DNA of 64,000 bases from Bordetella parapertussis (GCA_945865935.1 CAMBFI010000001.1:248001-312000), one strand, 5' to 3'; shown: positions 26,923 through 35,986, counted from the first letter of the stretch. Translations and numbers: made by a program. Notes: generated by a model from the letters alone, not told the origin.

Positions 26923-28596
26923 CTAGTGGGTGGGACTCCAGGCACCGTTTTGGTGGTGTGCACGCCCCTCTGATGCCAGTTTATCAAGATGTGCTTGAAG
27001 CGAACGCATGGCCACTTTATGCAGACGTTGATCGGTGTCGGAGTAGGCATGCTTGACGAGCTCTTCGAGTGGCAAGGGTTGGCTTGCCCCGCGTAAGGCC
27101 GCCAAGACCTTGTTCTCACGCCCCAAGCGATGAATAACGAGTCGATCAACGATTTCGTTCGCATTGCTCATCAGGAAGCCGTGGCCGGGTGCTAGGTAAT
27201 CGATTGAATATTTCGTGATGAGCTTGAGTGACTCGAGATACTGCGCCATGTTGCCATCTGGCGGATTAATCACCACGGTCGAGCCTTGCATGATGTGGTC
27301 ACCCGTAAAGAGCATGCGTTGCTCTTCGTGCAAGAAACAGACTTGGTTTGAGGCGTGGCCGGGCGTATGGATCACTCTAAGCGTCACGCCAGCGATCTTT
27401 AATACTTCGTCATGTGCGACGACGTGGTCAGGCGCAAAGGTCTGGTCTTGATTCGGATAGGCGGGCGCTGGTCGACCGTACACCAGAGCGCCTGTTTTCT
27501 CTTTGATGCGTGTGGCGGCAGGAGAATGATCGATGTGGGTATGGGTACATAGAATCCATTTGATTGGACCGGCTGCGGCATTGAGAATATTTTGAATGTG
27601 CTCCTCAAGCAAAGGGCCAGGATCAATCACGGCAACGCCAGTCTGCGCGTCGCCAATCAGATAGGTGTTGGTTCCTGGGCCAGTCATCATCCCTGGATTC
27701 GCAGCCGTGACGCGCGTGATGTGTGTGCCGATGGCAACGGTCTGCCCGGGCTCGATAAATGAGTGTGCGGACCCTTTATTGTCTGGATCAATTTTCCTTA
27801 CTTCCGTATAGGCGAAATCGCCGGGGATCAGAATGTGTTGATCCCCGTTGCGTGCGGTGGCGGTGAAAGGCGCAATCAATGTTTTGGGCTTTGGCGTGCG
27901 CGCATATTCGAGAAGTTCCTCGACCTCTTTGAAAGGCGTCAGGCTCTCGAGTGTTCTGATCGTTGGGAACATCAGTTCGATCGTGCCGGCTTTGTTCATT
28001 TCGAGTGCTTCATCTGGGCGAACCCACACTTGCCCCACGGTCTCGTGGTTATCCTGCTCCGCGGTTTGCCCCTCCGGTGCTTGCGCAACGAAGAACCGGG
28101 TGTCATAGCGTTTAGGGCGCCCCGCTTGGGTAATCCAATGACTGTAATAGGCGATTCTGTCCGTCGCCGCTCTGAACTGTTCTGTTTTCAGAATGTCAGC
28201 GAAGATGAGTTTGTTCTGTGCCATCTCAAGCCTGAGCTTAGCGAGCCGCTCGGCATCTTCACCATGCAAGCGCACCAGGTCTTGTTCATTGCGATAACCA
28301 AGTAGTAAACCCGATTCTTCAAAACATTCTCTGATGGCCGCGATCCAGTAGGCCAAGCCGCCTTGCTCAACCCCGAGCATCTGACTTGCGCGTTGATCAT
28401 CTAAGCCGACGCAGAGCGACGCGATCTCTGGATGGTGATCAGTGGGGTCCACCGCACCGCCGGGGAAAACATGCATACCCGTCGCAAAGTCTACAGCCGT
28501 CGTGCGCTGCATCATTAATACTTCTACGCCTTCGGTGCTGTTGCGAGCAAGAATAATCGTTGCTGCCGGACGCGGCTTTACGTGTGGTTGATTCAT
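26923..28596 (-). CDS. Nudix - metallo-beta-lactamase fusion hydrolase
   Basis: A 557-residue two-enzyme chain. Residues about 10-240 resemble a Nudix domain with an interrupted box (HVFPGGAVDP, then REC FEESG about 40 residues later), as in NUDT19-like proteins. Residues about 265-460 are an MBL domain with CTHTHIDHSPAA near 350 and TPGHASNQVCF. The last 80 residues form a winged-helix LACTB2-like tail. The substrates of either half are unknown; acyl-CoA or nucleotide derivatives are plausible for the Nudix part. It starts 12 nt after the nitrile hydratase alpha gene, which argues for co-expression. Confidence 0.85.
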   Translation of the reverse strand: MNQPHVKPRPAATIILARNSTEGVEVLMMQRTTAVDFATGMHVFPGGAVDPTDHHPEIASLCVGLDDQRASQMLGVEQGGLAYWIAAIRECFEESGLLLGYRNEQDLVRLHGEDAERLAKLRLEMAQNKLIFADILKTEQFRAATDRIAYYSHWITQAGRPKRYDTRFFVAQAPEGQTAEQDNHETVGQVWVRPDEALEMNKAGTIELMFPTIRTLESLTPFKEVEELLEYARTPKPKTLIAPFTATARNGDQHILIPGDFAYTEVRKIDPDNKGSAHSFIEPGQTVAIGTHITRVTAANPGMMTGPGTNTYLIGDAQTGVAVIDPGPLLEEHIQNILNAAAGPIKWILCTHTHIDHSPAATRIKEKTGALVYGRPAPAYPNQDQTFAPDHVVAHDEVLKIAGVTLRVIHTPGHASNQVCFLHEEQRMLFTGDHIMQGSTVVINPPDGNMAQYLESLKLITKYSIDYLAPGHGFLMSNANEIVDRLVIHRLGRENKVLAALRGASQPLPLEELVKHAYSDTDQRLHKVAMRSLQAHLDKLASEGRAHHQNGAWSPTH

Positions 28597-28607
28597 CGCT
28601 TACGTTG

Positions 28608-29300
28608 CTATTTTTTAGGCGCTGGCACAACGGCAGTGCCAATCATGGAGTCTCGCGATACAAGCGCTGCAAGCTGCTCTTGCGTCATGCCATCGGTCCC
28701 AGCGGGTCGATTCGGCAAGACTAAAAATCGCAGGTCTGCTGTGCTGTCTGATACGCGTACTTCGACATCGTCAGGCAACACCGTGCCAAACTCTGCCAAC
28801 ACCTTGCGCGGTTCGTTGACGACCCGCGAGCGGTAGTCGAGCGATTTATACCAGGCGGGTGGAATCCCCAATAACATCCGTGGGTAACACGAGCATAGCG
28901 TGCACACCACTACGTTGTGTACTTGCGGTGTGTTCTCAAGAACCACCAAATCCAGCGGGGTTGTGATGTCCAGTTCAAACGATTCGTTAATCGCTTTGAG
29001 AGGATCGGCCAAGAGCTTTTTCTTAAAGTCCGGCTCTGTCCATGCTTTAGCGACGATTTTTCCGCCAATCGCGGGCGTCAGACTGTCCTGATAGTCGATT
29101 TGTCGATGCAAGTCCTCAGCGCTGATGATGCCTTTCTCATCAAGCAACTCTCGTATTGCCGTTTGTAGGAGGACTTCGTATCGATCGTAGCCATCATCGT
29201 CATCGGGTGCTGGCGGCGAGTGCGGATGGCTATGTGGTTTTCCGTGATCGTGATGATGATCATCGTGATGGTCGTGATCGTGGTGATGTGAACCGCTCAT
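28608..29300 (-). CDS. Cobalt-type nitrile hydratase alpha / thiocyanate hydrolase gamma subunit, His-rich N-terminus
   Basis: A 230-residue metal-binding subunit. CTLCSC at residues 133-138 supplies Cys133, Cys136 and Cys138; Thr rather than Ser after the first Cys marks the cobalt type. The following YPRMLLGIPPAWYKS and the RVSDSTADLRFLVLP segment look closer, from memory, to thiocyanate hydrolase gamma than to nitrile hydratase, which usually has YPWPVLG and a Trp at the V-x-DS position. The first 27 residues contain 13 histidines mixed with aspartate, a likely metal-binding tail. Its start overlaps the beta C-half gene as ATGA. It catalyses hydration of nitriles to amides, or thiocyanate to carbonyl sulfide and ammonia; the choice is open. 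Confidence 0.88.
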   Translation of the reverse strand: MSGSHHHDHDHHDDHHHDHGKPHSHPHSPPAPDDDDGYDRYEVLLQTAIRELLDEKGIISAEDLHRQIDYQDSLTPAIGGKIVAKAWTEPDFKKKLLADPLKAINESFELDITTPLDLVVLENTPQVHNVVVCTLCSCYPRMLLGIPPAWYKSLDYRSRVVNEPRKVLAEFGTVLPDDVEVRVSDSTADLRFLVLPNRPAGTDGMTQEQLAALVSRDSMIGTAVVPAPKK

Positions 29301-29617
29301 TTTGTTTCTCCAGCAATCGCTTCGATCCAGTGTTCGTAAATATCAGCAACAACGGTATCGTTTTTGCTGCCAGCATAGTTTGGCCACACATCTACTTGCT
29401 TGAATTTGACGCGATACAAAATCCGCATTGGTAAGCCTGGTTTGTGAAAGGCAAGCAGAGAGGGGTCACGAAAGAGGCCTCGAACCTCAGCGATTTCGCC
29501 TTTCGCACCGCGAAGGTAATAGGGTGTGCGGCAATGCGCCTCGGGAGGCTGCTTCAGGATGCGCACCGTTGCACCAGGTGCGAGGGCACGTCCTGCGCGA
29601 GGAGGGATTGCGTTCAT
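29297..29617 (-). CDS. Nitrile hydratase beta subunit C-terminal half / thiocyanate hydrolase alpha-like
   Basis: A 106-residue SH3-like barrel protein matching only the C-terminal half of a standard nitrile hydratase beta subunit. HCRTPYYLRGAKGEIAEVRG (about 28-47), LPMRILYRVKFKQVDVW and the terminal DIYEHWIE are diagnostic. In thiocyanate hydrolase this half is the separate ScnA subunit. It lies between, and overlaps by ATGA with, the N-half gene and the alpha gene, so the three are translationally coupled and made in equal amounts. Confidence 0.88.
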   Translation of the reverse strand: MNAIPPRAGRALAPGATVRILKQPPEAHCRTPYYLRGAKGEIAEVRGLFRDPSLLAFHKPGLPMRILYRVKFKQVDVWPNYAGSKNDTVVADIYEHWIEAIAGETK

Positions 29618-29937
29618 AGTTTCCCCGTCTTCGCTAAACGGACACGAAGTTCGTCAACGCGATCGTCGATTTCTTTTGCTGTGACTAGTTGCTGCTCAAT
29701 AATGAGATCTCGCACGGCACGGATCCACTTGTCGTAATAGAGCATGCCTTTGTAATCCTCAGCGGTATTGGATTCTATTGCTCGCCGCATCGCATCGCTG
29801 GTGAATACACCGAGCTTTGAACCCGACAGGATTTTTTGCAAGGCGTCCACGCGTTTCTCGTGTAGCGTACTGGGGTGCTCGTCTAAACAAACCGGACCAG
29901 CGGGTTGGCCGCCTAGATCGTTGACTTTTCTTTCCAT
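29614..29937 (-). CDS. Nitrile hydratase beta subunit N-terminal half / thiocyanate hydrolase beta-like
   Basis: A 107-residue mainly helical protein matching the N-terminal half of the nitrile hydratase beta subunit: NDLGGQPAGPV near residue 5, then YYDKWIRAVRDLIIEQQLVTAKEID (about 69-93), equivalent to the helix carrying the conserved arginine at the active site. The frame opens at 30081, but the ATG at 29937 begins the conserved sequence and gives a family-sized product. Such N-half proteins also resemble nitrile hydratase activators, so an activator role is a less likely alternative. First gene of a five-gene minus-strand operon. Confidence 0.83.
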   Translation of the reverse strand: MERKVNDLGGQPAGPVCLDEHPSTLHEKRVDALQKILSGSKLGVFTSDAMRRAIESNTAEDYKGMLYYDKWIRAVRDLIIEQQLVTAKEIDDRVDELRVRLAKTGKL

Positions 29938-30115
29938 GATGCTCGCTCGATTAAAAGTGTCTGTGCGCCTAGCCGTGCGCAGGTTAAGCAGATGTCTGAT
30001 TCTATTATCTTGTGCGTGAGTCCGCCTGTGATTTGTTTTGGTGCGACGCAGCAATCGGCTATTGAGCTTGAAATATGCCAAAATCGCCGCTCGATCCCCG
30101 ACATGAAGGACTGCT

Positions 30116-30745
30116 GTGAGCGATTATTTCTACGAACCAAGCAAAGGCCATGGCCTGCCACATAATCCATTTAAAGCGATCGTGGCACCACGCCCCATCG
30201 GTTGGATTTCCAGTATTGACAAGCAAGGCAGGGTCAATCTGGCACCCTACAGTTTCTTTAATGCCTTTGCTGAGACGCCCCCCATCATCGGCTTTTGTAC
30301 GAGTTTCGTGCGCAAAGACAGTGTGAACAATATCGATGAGACGGGCGAGTTTGTCGCAAACTTCTGCGGCGCCGATTTAGCGCAAGAGATGAATATCACT
30401 TCTGCCTCTGTCGATCCCGGTATCGATGAAATGAAACTGGCCGGCCTAGATGCTGAGGCGTCAACCTTAGTTAAGCCTTCGAGAATTAAAAATGCGATTG
30501 CTGCGTTGGAGTGTAAGTTGATCAATACGACTCAGCTGACCAATGCTAAAGGTGAGCTGATCAATACTTGGTTGACCTTAGGTGAGGTGATTGGTGTGCA
30601 TATCAATCCTGCATTTCTAAAGAACGGGATTTTTGATACGGCCGCGGCGCGTCCGCTTGGTCGCTGCGGTTATCAGGGCGACTACGTGGAAGTGAACACG
30701 CTTTTTGAAATGATTCGCCCCAAAGAGTACAAGCCGGCTAAGTAA
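30116..30745 (+). CDS. Flavin reductase-like protein (FMN-binding split barrel)
   Basis: A 209-residue protein of the flavin-reductase/DIM6 family. IVAPRPIGWISSIDKQGRVNLAPYSFF (about 22-48) is the hallmark, with FAETPPIIGF and the NDIDETGEFVAN-like stretch following. It binds FMN and probably supplies reduced flavin or acts on an ester or oxo substrate. The start is GTG with AAGGA 8 nt upstream. It is divergent from the nitrile hydratase-type operon across 178 nt. Confidence 0.87.
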   Translation: MSDYFYEPSKGHGLPHNPFKAIVAPRPIGWISSIDKQGRVNLAPYSFFNAFAETPPIIGFCTSFVRKDSVNNIDETGEFVANFCGADLAQEMNITSASVDPGIDEMKLAGLDAEASTLVKPSRIKNAIAALECKLINTTQLTNAKGELINTWLTLGEVIGVHINPAFLKNGIFDTAAARPLGRCGYQGDYVEVNTLFEMIRPKEYKPAK

Positions 30746-30751
30746 GTGTCG

Positions 30752-31510
30752 CTACAGCAAGCTAATCGCTCGGAAGGTCGTGTAGCCACCTAGAACTAAC
30801 AGGGTGACAAAAAAGTATTTTCGGAATTGGTCTTGCGCAATCCGATTGCGCAAGGCTTGTCCGATAAACATACCGACGAACGCGGGAATCAGTGCCAATA
30901 ACGAGGTGGTTGCAATCGCCACGCGGAATTCACCCGTGACGAGCAATCCAATCGCCAATGCGCAAGACGAGATGGTGAAGGACAAGCCCAAGGCCTGTAT
31001 GAGGTCGTCTTTTTTTAGTCCCAAGGATGTGAAGTATGGGGCAACGGGAAGGGCAGATATCCCTGTTGCTCCCATCAAGACACCCGTCAACACACCGGTA
31101 AGCGGCGATAGCCAGCGCTCCGTCGTTGGGGCGATCGATACTTTGGCAGCGCTCAGTCCGTATAGGCCGTAACAGATGAGCACCATCCCGAGCGCTGCCG
31201 TCACAATTTCGGTGTTGCCAAACACGATGAAGCTCACGCCGAAAGGCGTTCCGACACAAATCCCGACAAGCAGTGTGCTGAAGCGCTTCAGTAAGCCACG
31301 AAAGTTTGGCCCTGCAACGAGTTGCCAAACGTTTGTAATAAGGGAGGGAAGGACCAGCATTGCAGCCGCTTCGACGGGTGCAATCACGAGCCCAAGTAGC
31401 CCAATGGCGATCGTCGGCAATCCCATGCCAATGACCCCTTTGACCAGACCAGCCAACACAAAAATAGCGGTCACTAAAATGAATGCAAGTATCGATATGG
31501 ATTCAGTCAT
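30752..31510 (-). CDS. TauE/SafE family sulfite/organosulfur exporter
   Basis: A 252-residue protein with about eight hydrophobic helices. The N-terminal FVLAGLVKGVIGMGLPTIAIGLLGL and the mirrored GVLTGVLMGATGISALPVAPYF are the paired family motifs. TauE/SafE carriers export sulfite, sulfoacetate or related anions. It converges with the flavin reductase gene, 6 nt apart. Sulfur export fits the wider region but is not proven for this gene. Confidence 0.88.
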   Translation of the reverse strand: MTESISILAFILVTAIFVLAGLVKGVIGMGLPTIAIGLLGLVIAPVEAAAMLVLPSLITNVWQLVAGPNFRGLLKRFSTLLVGICVGTPFGVSFIVFGNTEIVTAALGMVLICYGLYGLSAAKVSIAPTTERWLSPLTGVLTGVLMGATGISALPVAPYFTSLGLKKDDLIQALGLSFTISSCALAIGLLVTGEFRVAIATTSLLALIPAFVGMFIGQALRNRIAQDQFRKYFFVTLLVLGGYTTFRAISLL

Positions 31511-31610
31511 GATGGCGGTAGGCTGACAAGGGCTTGCCAGTCAGCCTGTATGCTCTGGAGCGCGTTAAACTTTACACAGTCAAGCCCGTAGAGTAATCCA
31601 CAATTTAGGT

Positions 31611-32672
31611 GTGTCTTTGCAACGTTCCTCCTTACCCCCTCTCATTGAATCACCTAGTGCCTGGCTCGGCCCTCAGATCAGCGCAGACCGCGCCTGGGTA
31701 CACCATTTAGACGATGACGAGTTGCGGGAGCTCGAAGATGCGGCTCAGCATTGCTTGGCCAAGAGCGACGATATCAGCCAAATTCGACGACAAGACTTTG
31801 TCTTACCAAGGCTGGGTGTTCGACTGCGTCGCATTCATGACGCGCTGATACACGGAGTCGGTTTTGCATTACTTCGTACTTTGCCAGTTACCACATGGCC
31901 CAAGTCCGTCACGGCCGCTGTGTTCTTTGGGATCGGCCAACATCTGGGCTTTGCGCGCCCACAGAACGCAAAGGGCCATGTGCTAGGCCATGTGATCGAT
32001 ATGGGGCTGCGGGCCGATGACCCGAACGTTAGGATTTATCAAACCCATGCCCGTCAGACCTTCCATACGGATTCAAGCGATATTGTTGGGCTCGTGTGTT
32101 TGCAACAAGCCCGCAAAGGCGGGGACTCTGCCTTGGTGTCTTCAAATACGATTTATAACGAAATGCGTCGTGACTATCCCGCACTGGTCGCTGCGTTGTT
32201 TGATCCGATCGCGACGGATCGACGCGGTGAAGTGGCTGCGGGGCAAAAGCCTTTTTTTGAGATTCCGGTGTTCACCTGGCACGCATCAATGATGTCGACG
32301 ATTTATCAGCGCCAATACATTGACTCTGCTCAGAGGTTCGAGGATGCAATGCGTCTGACGCCCCAGCATGTCGAAGCACTCGATTGCTTTGATGCGCTAG
32401 CGAATGATGCGCGTTTGAATTTTTTAATGCGCTTAGAGGCGGGCGATATGCAGTTTGTGCACAACCACACCCTCCTGCACGATCGCACAGCCTTCGAAGA
32501 TTGGGCCGAACCAGAGCGTAAACGGCATTTGTTGAGGCTCTGGTTGTCTTCGCCCGAGGCGCGTCCCCTGCCCGAGGTGTGGGGACAGCGCTATGGAAGT
32601 GTGCAACCAGGCCTGCGTGGTGGCGTCACAATCCCTCAGACCTCTTGGCACGCACCGCTCGAGCCCGTGTAA
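31611..32672 (+). CDS. TauD/TfdA-like Fe(II)/2-oxoglutarate dioxygenase
   Basis: A 353-residue oxygenase. FHTDSSD near residues 155-161 carries the His-x-Asp iron ligands and LLHDRTAFED near 288-297 the distal His; the arginine of KRHLLRLWL should bind 2-oxoglutarate. It hydroxylates an unknown substrate. The start is GTG with a poor ribosome site, so the exact N-terminus is uncertain. It is next to, but divergent from, the TauE exporter. Confidence 0.85.
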   Translation: MSLQRSSLPPLIESPSAWLGPQISADRAWVHHLDDDELRELEDAAQHCLAKSDDISQIRRQDFVLPRLGVRLRRIHDALIHGVGFALLRTLPVTTWPKSVTAAVFFGIGQHLGFARPQNAKGHVLGHVIDMGLRADDPNVRIYQTHARQTFHTDSSDIVGLVCLQQARKGGDSALVSSNTIYNEMRRDYPALVAALFDPIATDRRGEVAAGQKPFFEIPVFTWHASMMSTIYQRQYIDSAQRFEDAMRLTPQHVEALDCFDALANDARLNFLMRLEAGDMQFVHNHTLLHDRTAFEDWAEPERKRHLLRLWLSSPEARPLPEVWGQRYGSVQPGLRGGVTIPQTSWHAPLEPV

Positions 32673-32696
32673 ACAAAGTGCGTCGCGCCGATCTCT

Positions 32697-33464
32697 TTAG
32701 TCTGCGTAGCCAGGGAGGTCGCGATCAAGTACACGCATCATGGCTTCGAAGTAAAGATTGTCACGCATCTCACGGTCATGGCGATCATCAGGGGCAGGCC
32801 GCTTGACGGCAGCAATCACCTCGTCCGACAAAATTTTGATCGGTTTGCCCGTGCTCATGGCCAGCACTTGCGCACGACAAATGCGCTCAAGTTTGTACAG
32901 TCGCTTGTAGGCTTGTGCGACGGTGTCGCCAACGACGAGTACGCCGTGATTTTTCATGAAGAGTACTTTCTTATCTCCGATCGCGGCAGCTAAACGTTCG
33001 CCTTCATCAAGAAAATCTGCAGTACCTGTGTAGGTGTCGTCATAAGCGATGATGCCATGATAGAAAGCGGCTGTCTGACTTGCGGCCAGCAGACGATTGT
33101 CTTCCAGCATATTGAGCGTCACGGCCCAGTTTTGATGGGTATGCAAAACAACTTTTGCGCCCGTGATCCGGTGAATGGGGGCGTGGATGCATTGGGCGGA
33201 GAGTTCAACGACACCTTCACCTTCGAGTGTTTCACCCTTTTCATTAAAGGACATCATGTCGCTGGCGCGAGCCTCTGACCAATGTCGCCCAAAGGGCAAG
33301 ATCAGAAAGCGGTCGTTGTGGCCGGGCACCGTCATTGTGAAATGGTTATCGATCCCTTCGTGCAAGTCGTCTAAGACCGCGAGTCGATTGGCGGCAGCCA
33401 AATGGACTTTGGCTTGTCGGACGGCATCAAGGTGTTGCTTTGCGTTGAGATTATGAACAGACAT
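32697..33464 (-). CDS. Class II aldolase/adducin family protein
   Basis: A 255-residue protein with the metal-binding LHTHQNW (about 101-107) and MKNHGVLVVG (about 162-171) motifs of class II aldolases such as fuculose-phosphate aldolase. Family members cleave, decarboxylate or epimerise sugar or hydroxy-acid phosphates. Many Burkholderiales copies have unknown substrates, so only the family is claimed. It is 42 nt downstream of the MFS gene on the same strand and may share its transcript. Confidence 0.88.
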   Translation of the reverse strand: MSVHNLNAKQHLDAVRQAKVHLAAANRLAVLDDLHEGIDNHFTMTVPGHNDRFLILPFGRHWSEARASDMMSFNEKGETLEGEGVVELSAQCIHAPIHRITGAKVVLHTHQNWAVTLNMLEDNRLLAASQTAAFYHGIIAYDDTYTGTADFLDEGERLAAAIGDKKVLFMKNHGVLVVGDTVAQAYKRLYKLERICRAQVLAMSTGKPIKILSDEVIAAVKRPAPDDRHDREMRDNLYFEAMMRVLDRDLPGYAD

Positions 33465-33506
33465 GATGTATCCCTTTATTTTGAATAGAAAGATGATTGT
33501 GCGTGG

Positions 33507-34742
33507 CTATTTGGCTTGACGCTCACGACTAATGTCGGGAAGAAACCAAGCCGCAATGCCTAAGGCCGGGAGGTACGAGCAAATTTGATAGACGGTGGAA
33601 ATGCCGTAGGCATCGGCCACGCTGCCCATGATCGCGGCGCCTAAACCGCCTAAGCCGAATGCAAAACCAAAGAACATGCCAGATACGAAACCGACACGAC
33701 CTGGGAGTACTTCGTGTGCATAGACCAGAATAGCCGGAAAGGCAGAGGCGGTCAGTAAACCAATAATGATCGTCAAGACTCCGGTCCAGAAGAGATCTGC
33801 GTAAGGCATGGCCATCGTAAACGGCAGTACCCCCAGAATTGAAATCCAGATCATGGGCCTGCGACCGATGCGGTCGGTGAGTGCGCCACCGAGCAGTGTT
33901 CCCACTGCAATCGCAGCCATAAAAATAAAGAGTTGAACTTGAGCCGCCTGCACCGGAAGGTCAAAGCGTTCAATTAAATAAAACGTAAAGAAAGACGTGA
34001 GGCTAGAGCTATACACGTTTTTGGAAAACAACAACAACATCAAGATGGTGATGAGAAACAGCACACGACCGCGGGAGAGCGATCTCAGGCCCTCGGCAGC
34101 CTGCGCAGCTGCCTGTACGCGCGGCTTGATGTTGGCACGATACCAGCCACCCACCCTGGCTAGCATTGCCATGGCTACCAAGGCTGCGACTGAAACCCAG
34201 GCAATCGCACCTTGACCGTGTGGCAACACAATAAAAGCCGCCAATAACGGACCAACCGCTTGCCCGAGATTGCCGCCCACTTGAAACAAGGCTTGTGCCG
34301 TGCCGAAACGCCCGCCGGATGCCATGCGTGCGACCCGCGAGGCCTCTGGATGAAAAATTGCGGAACCAGTTCCAACTAGGGCTGCAGCAAACAGGACCGC
34401 TGCGTAGCTGGGCGCAACCGAAAGGAGCAGTAAGCCGATCAGGGTGGATCCCATCCCAATCGCCAAGGAGAACGGCATGGGGCGTTTGTCGGTGAAGGCC
34501 CCGACGGTTGGTTGCAGCAGCGAGGCCGTCAACTGGAAAGCCAGGGTAATGAGACCGATCTGTGTGAAATCTAGATCAAACTCTTTTTTTAGTAGCGGGT
34601 AGAGCGCTGGGATCAGCGATTGGATTAGATCATTGAGTAGATGACAGATGCTGAGAGCCACCAGAATCGGCATTGCAGCACCCTTTGCACTCGGGGCCGG
34701 AGGCGGCGGGGTCTGGGTAAGCGGTGAGGCAGCAGTAGTCAT
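33507..34742 (-). CDS. MFS transporter (fosmidomycin-resistance Fsr-like)
   Basis: A 411-residue protein with about 12 helices. HPEASRVARMASGGRFGTAQALFQVGGNLGQ (about 130-160) is the signature of Fsr-type exporters. E. coli Fsr exports fosmidomycin, but most homologs have unknown cargo. A proline-rich N-terminus precedes the first helix. Probably cotranscribed with the aldolase gene downstream. Confidence 0.87.
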   Translation of the reverse strand: MTTAASPLTQTPPPPAPSAKGAAMPILVALSICHLLNDLIQSLIPALYPLLKKEFDLDFTQIGLITLAFQLTASLLQPTVGAFTDKRPMPFSLAIGMGSTLIGLLLLSVAPSYAAVLFAAALVGTGSAIFHPEASRVARMASGGRFGTAQALFQVGGNLGQAVGPLLAAFIVLPHGQGAIAWVSVAALVAMAMLARVGGWYRANIKPRVQAAAQAAEGLRSLSRGRVLFLITILMLLLFSKNVYSSSLTSFFTFYLIERFDLPVQAAQVQLFIFMAAIAVGTLLGGALTDRIGRRPMIWISILGVLPFTMAMPYADLFWTGVLTIIIGLLTASAFPAILVYAHEVLPGRVGFVSGMFFGFAFGLGGLGAAIMGSVADAYGISTVYQICSYLPALGIAAWFLPDISRERQAK

Positions 34743-34855
34743 CGCCTGATTCTAAGCAGGCAAAGGCTGTTTTGGCAACAGATTATCTGCAGAGGCACCG
34801 TAATCGCAACGATCCCCTGCGTTTCTGGAGCGACCCAGCGGATAGGCTGATGGGA

Positions 34856-35872
34856 TTATTTGGCAGCGAGGGGGTCCCCTAGTATCACCGACTCATAGGC
34901 GTGCAAGGCAGTGGCTCCACCTGTGTGTAGAAAGAGCACGTTATCGTCTGCCTTGAAGAAACCTTTGCGTGATAGGCCGATGAGGCCTGCCATGATCTTG
35001 CCCGTGTAGACGGGGTCGAGCAGAATTGCCTCGGTGCGTGCCAGCATTTGCACCGCCTCAACCATTGCCGGGTTAGGAACGGAGTACTTGGGGCGCCACC
35101 AGTCTCCGTACGAGACGACTGCCTCGGGTGGTACACGGATGCCTGTCTGCAGGAGATCCATAATCGCTTGTGCTTCTTTCAGCACCAGCGGGTTTTGATC
35201 CGCTGGATCGCGGCTCACACCCACGCCTACCAATGGAATTTTAATGTTGTTGCCTAGAAAACCTGCGACGAGCCCGCCGTGGGTGCCCGAACTGCCTGAG
35301 CCGACCACCACGTAATCCATAGGTTGCCCCATCTCAAACAACTGCTGCTGTAACTCTTGCGCGCAGGCAACATAGCCCAGGCCGCCAATGGCGTTCGAGC
35401 CACCGCCAGGAATGATGTAAGGTTTACGACCTTCGCTGCGCGCCTGAGCCGCCACCTTTTCCATCGCCTCGGCCATGTTTGATCCACCAGGCACCACCGT
35501 GATGGCGTCTACCCCCAGCAGGCGAAACATAAAGTTGTTGCCGCTTGCGTTGGGATCGTAGCTGTTGGCAATGCGCTCCTCAATGACAAATCGGCATTTC
35601 AGGCCTTCTTTGACTGCGGCTGCGAGCGTGATGCGGCAGTGGTTGGACTGAGGTGCGCCACAAGTGATTAAGGTGTCTGCGCCTTTGGCTAGCGCATCAC
35701 CCATCAAAAATTCAAGCTTGCGTGTCTTGTTGCCACCCGGGGCGAGCCCCAGCATATCGTCGCGCTTAACCCAAACCTTCGGGCCGCCGAGTGCGCGCGT
35801 GAAGTTCGGCAAGAACTCGATAGGAGAAAACCCTTGGGTGTATTGGCGGCGGGGAAAGCGACTGAGATCCAT
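34856..35872 (-). CDS. dcyD: D-cysteine desulfhydrase / ACC deaminase-like PLP enzyme
   Basis: A 338-residue fold-type II PLP enzyme. GGNKTRKLE puts the Schiff-base lysine at Lys49, and GAPQSNHCR follows near 76. The phosphate-binding loop is GSGSSGTHGG (about 193-202). This matches D-cysteine desulfhydrase, which releases sulfide, pyruvate and ammonia from D-cysteine, more than ACC deaminase. The frame is open to 35983, but the ATG at 35872 has GGAG 5 nt upstream and begins the conserved part. It is divergent from the peptide-type ABC importer. Confidence 0.87.
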   Translation of the reverse strand: MDLSRFPRRQYTQGFSPIEFLPNFTRALGGPKVWVKRDDMLGLAPGGNKTRKLEFLMGDALAKGADTLITCGAPQSNHCRITLAAAVKEGLKCRFVIEERIANSYDPNASGNNFMFRLLGVDAITVVPGGSNMAEAMEKVAAQARSEGRKPYIIPGGGSNAIGGLGYVACAQELQQQLFEMGQPMDYVVVGSGSSGTHGGLVAGFLGNNIKIPLVGVGVSRDPADQNPLVLKEAQAIMDLLQTGIRVPPEAVVSYGDWWRPKYSVPNPAMVEAVQMLARTEAILLDPVYTGKIMAGLIGLSRKGFFKADDNVLFLHTGGATALHAYESVILGDPLAAK

Positions 35873-35986
35873 GGTGACTCCGAAAGTATGGTGTTTGTTC
35901 TTGAGCGCTACAAAGGTGCAACGTTTGCACCAGAGTAGCTCTAATCGAAAGCCAATGTATACCTGAGTGCAAATGCTTGCCAAGTA

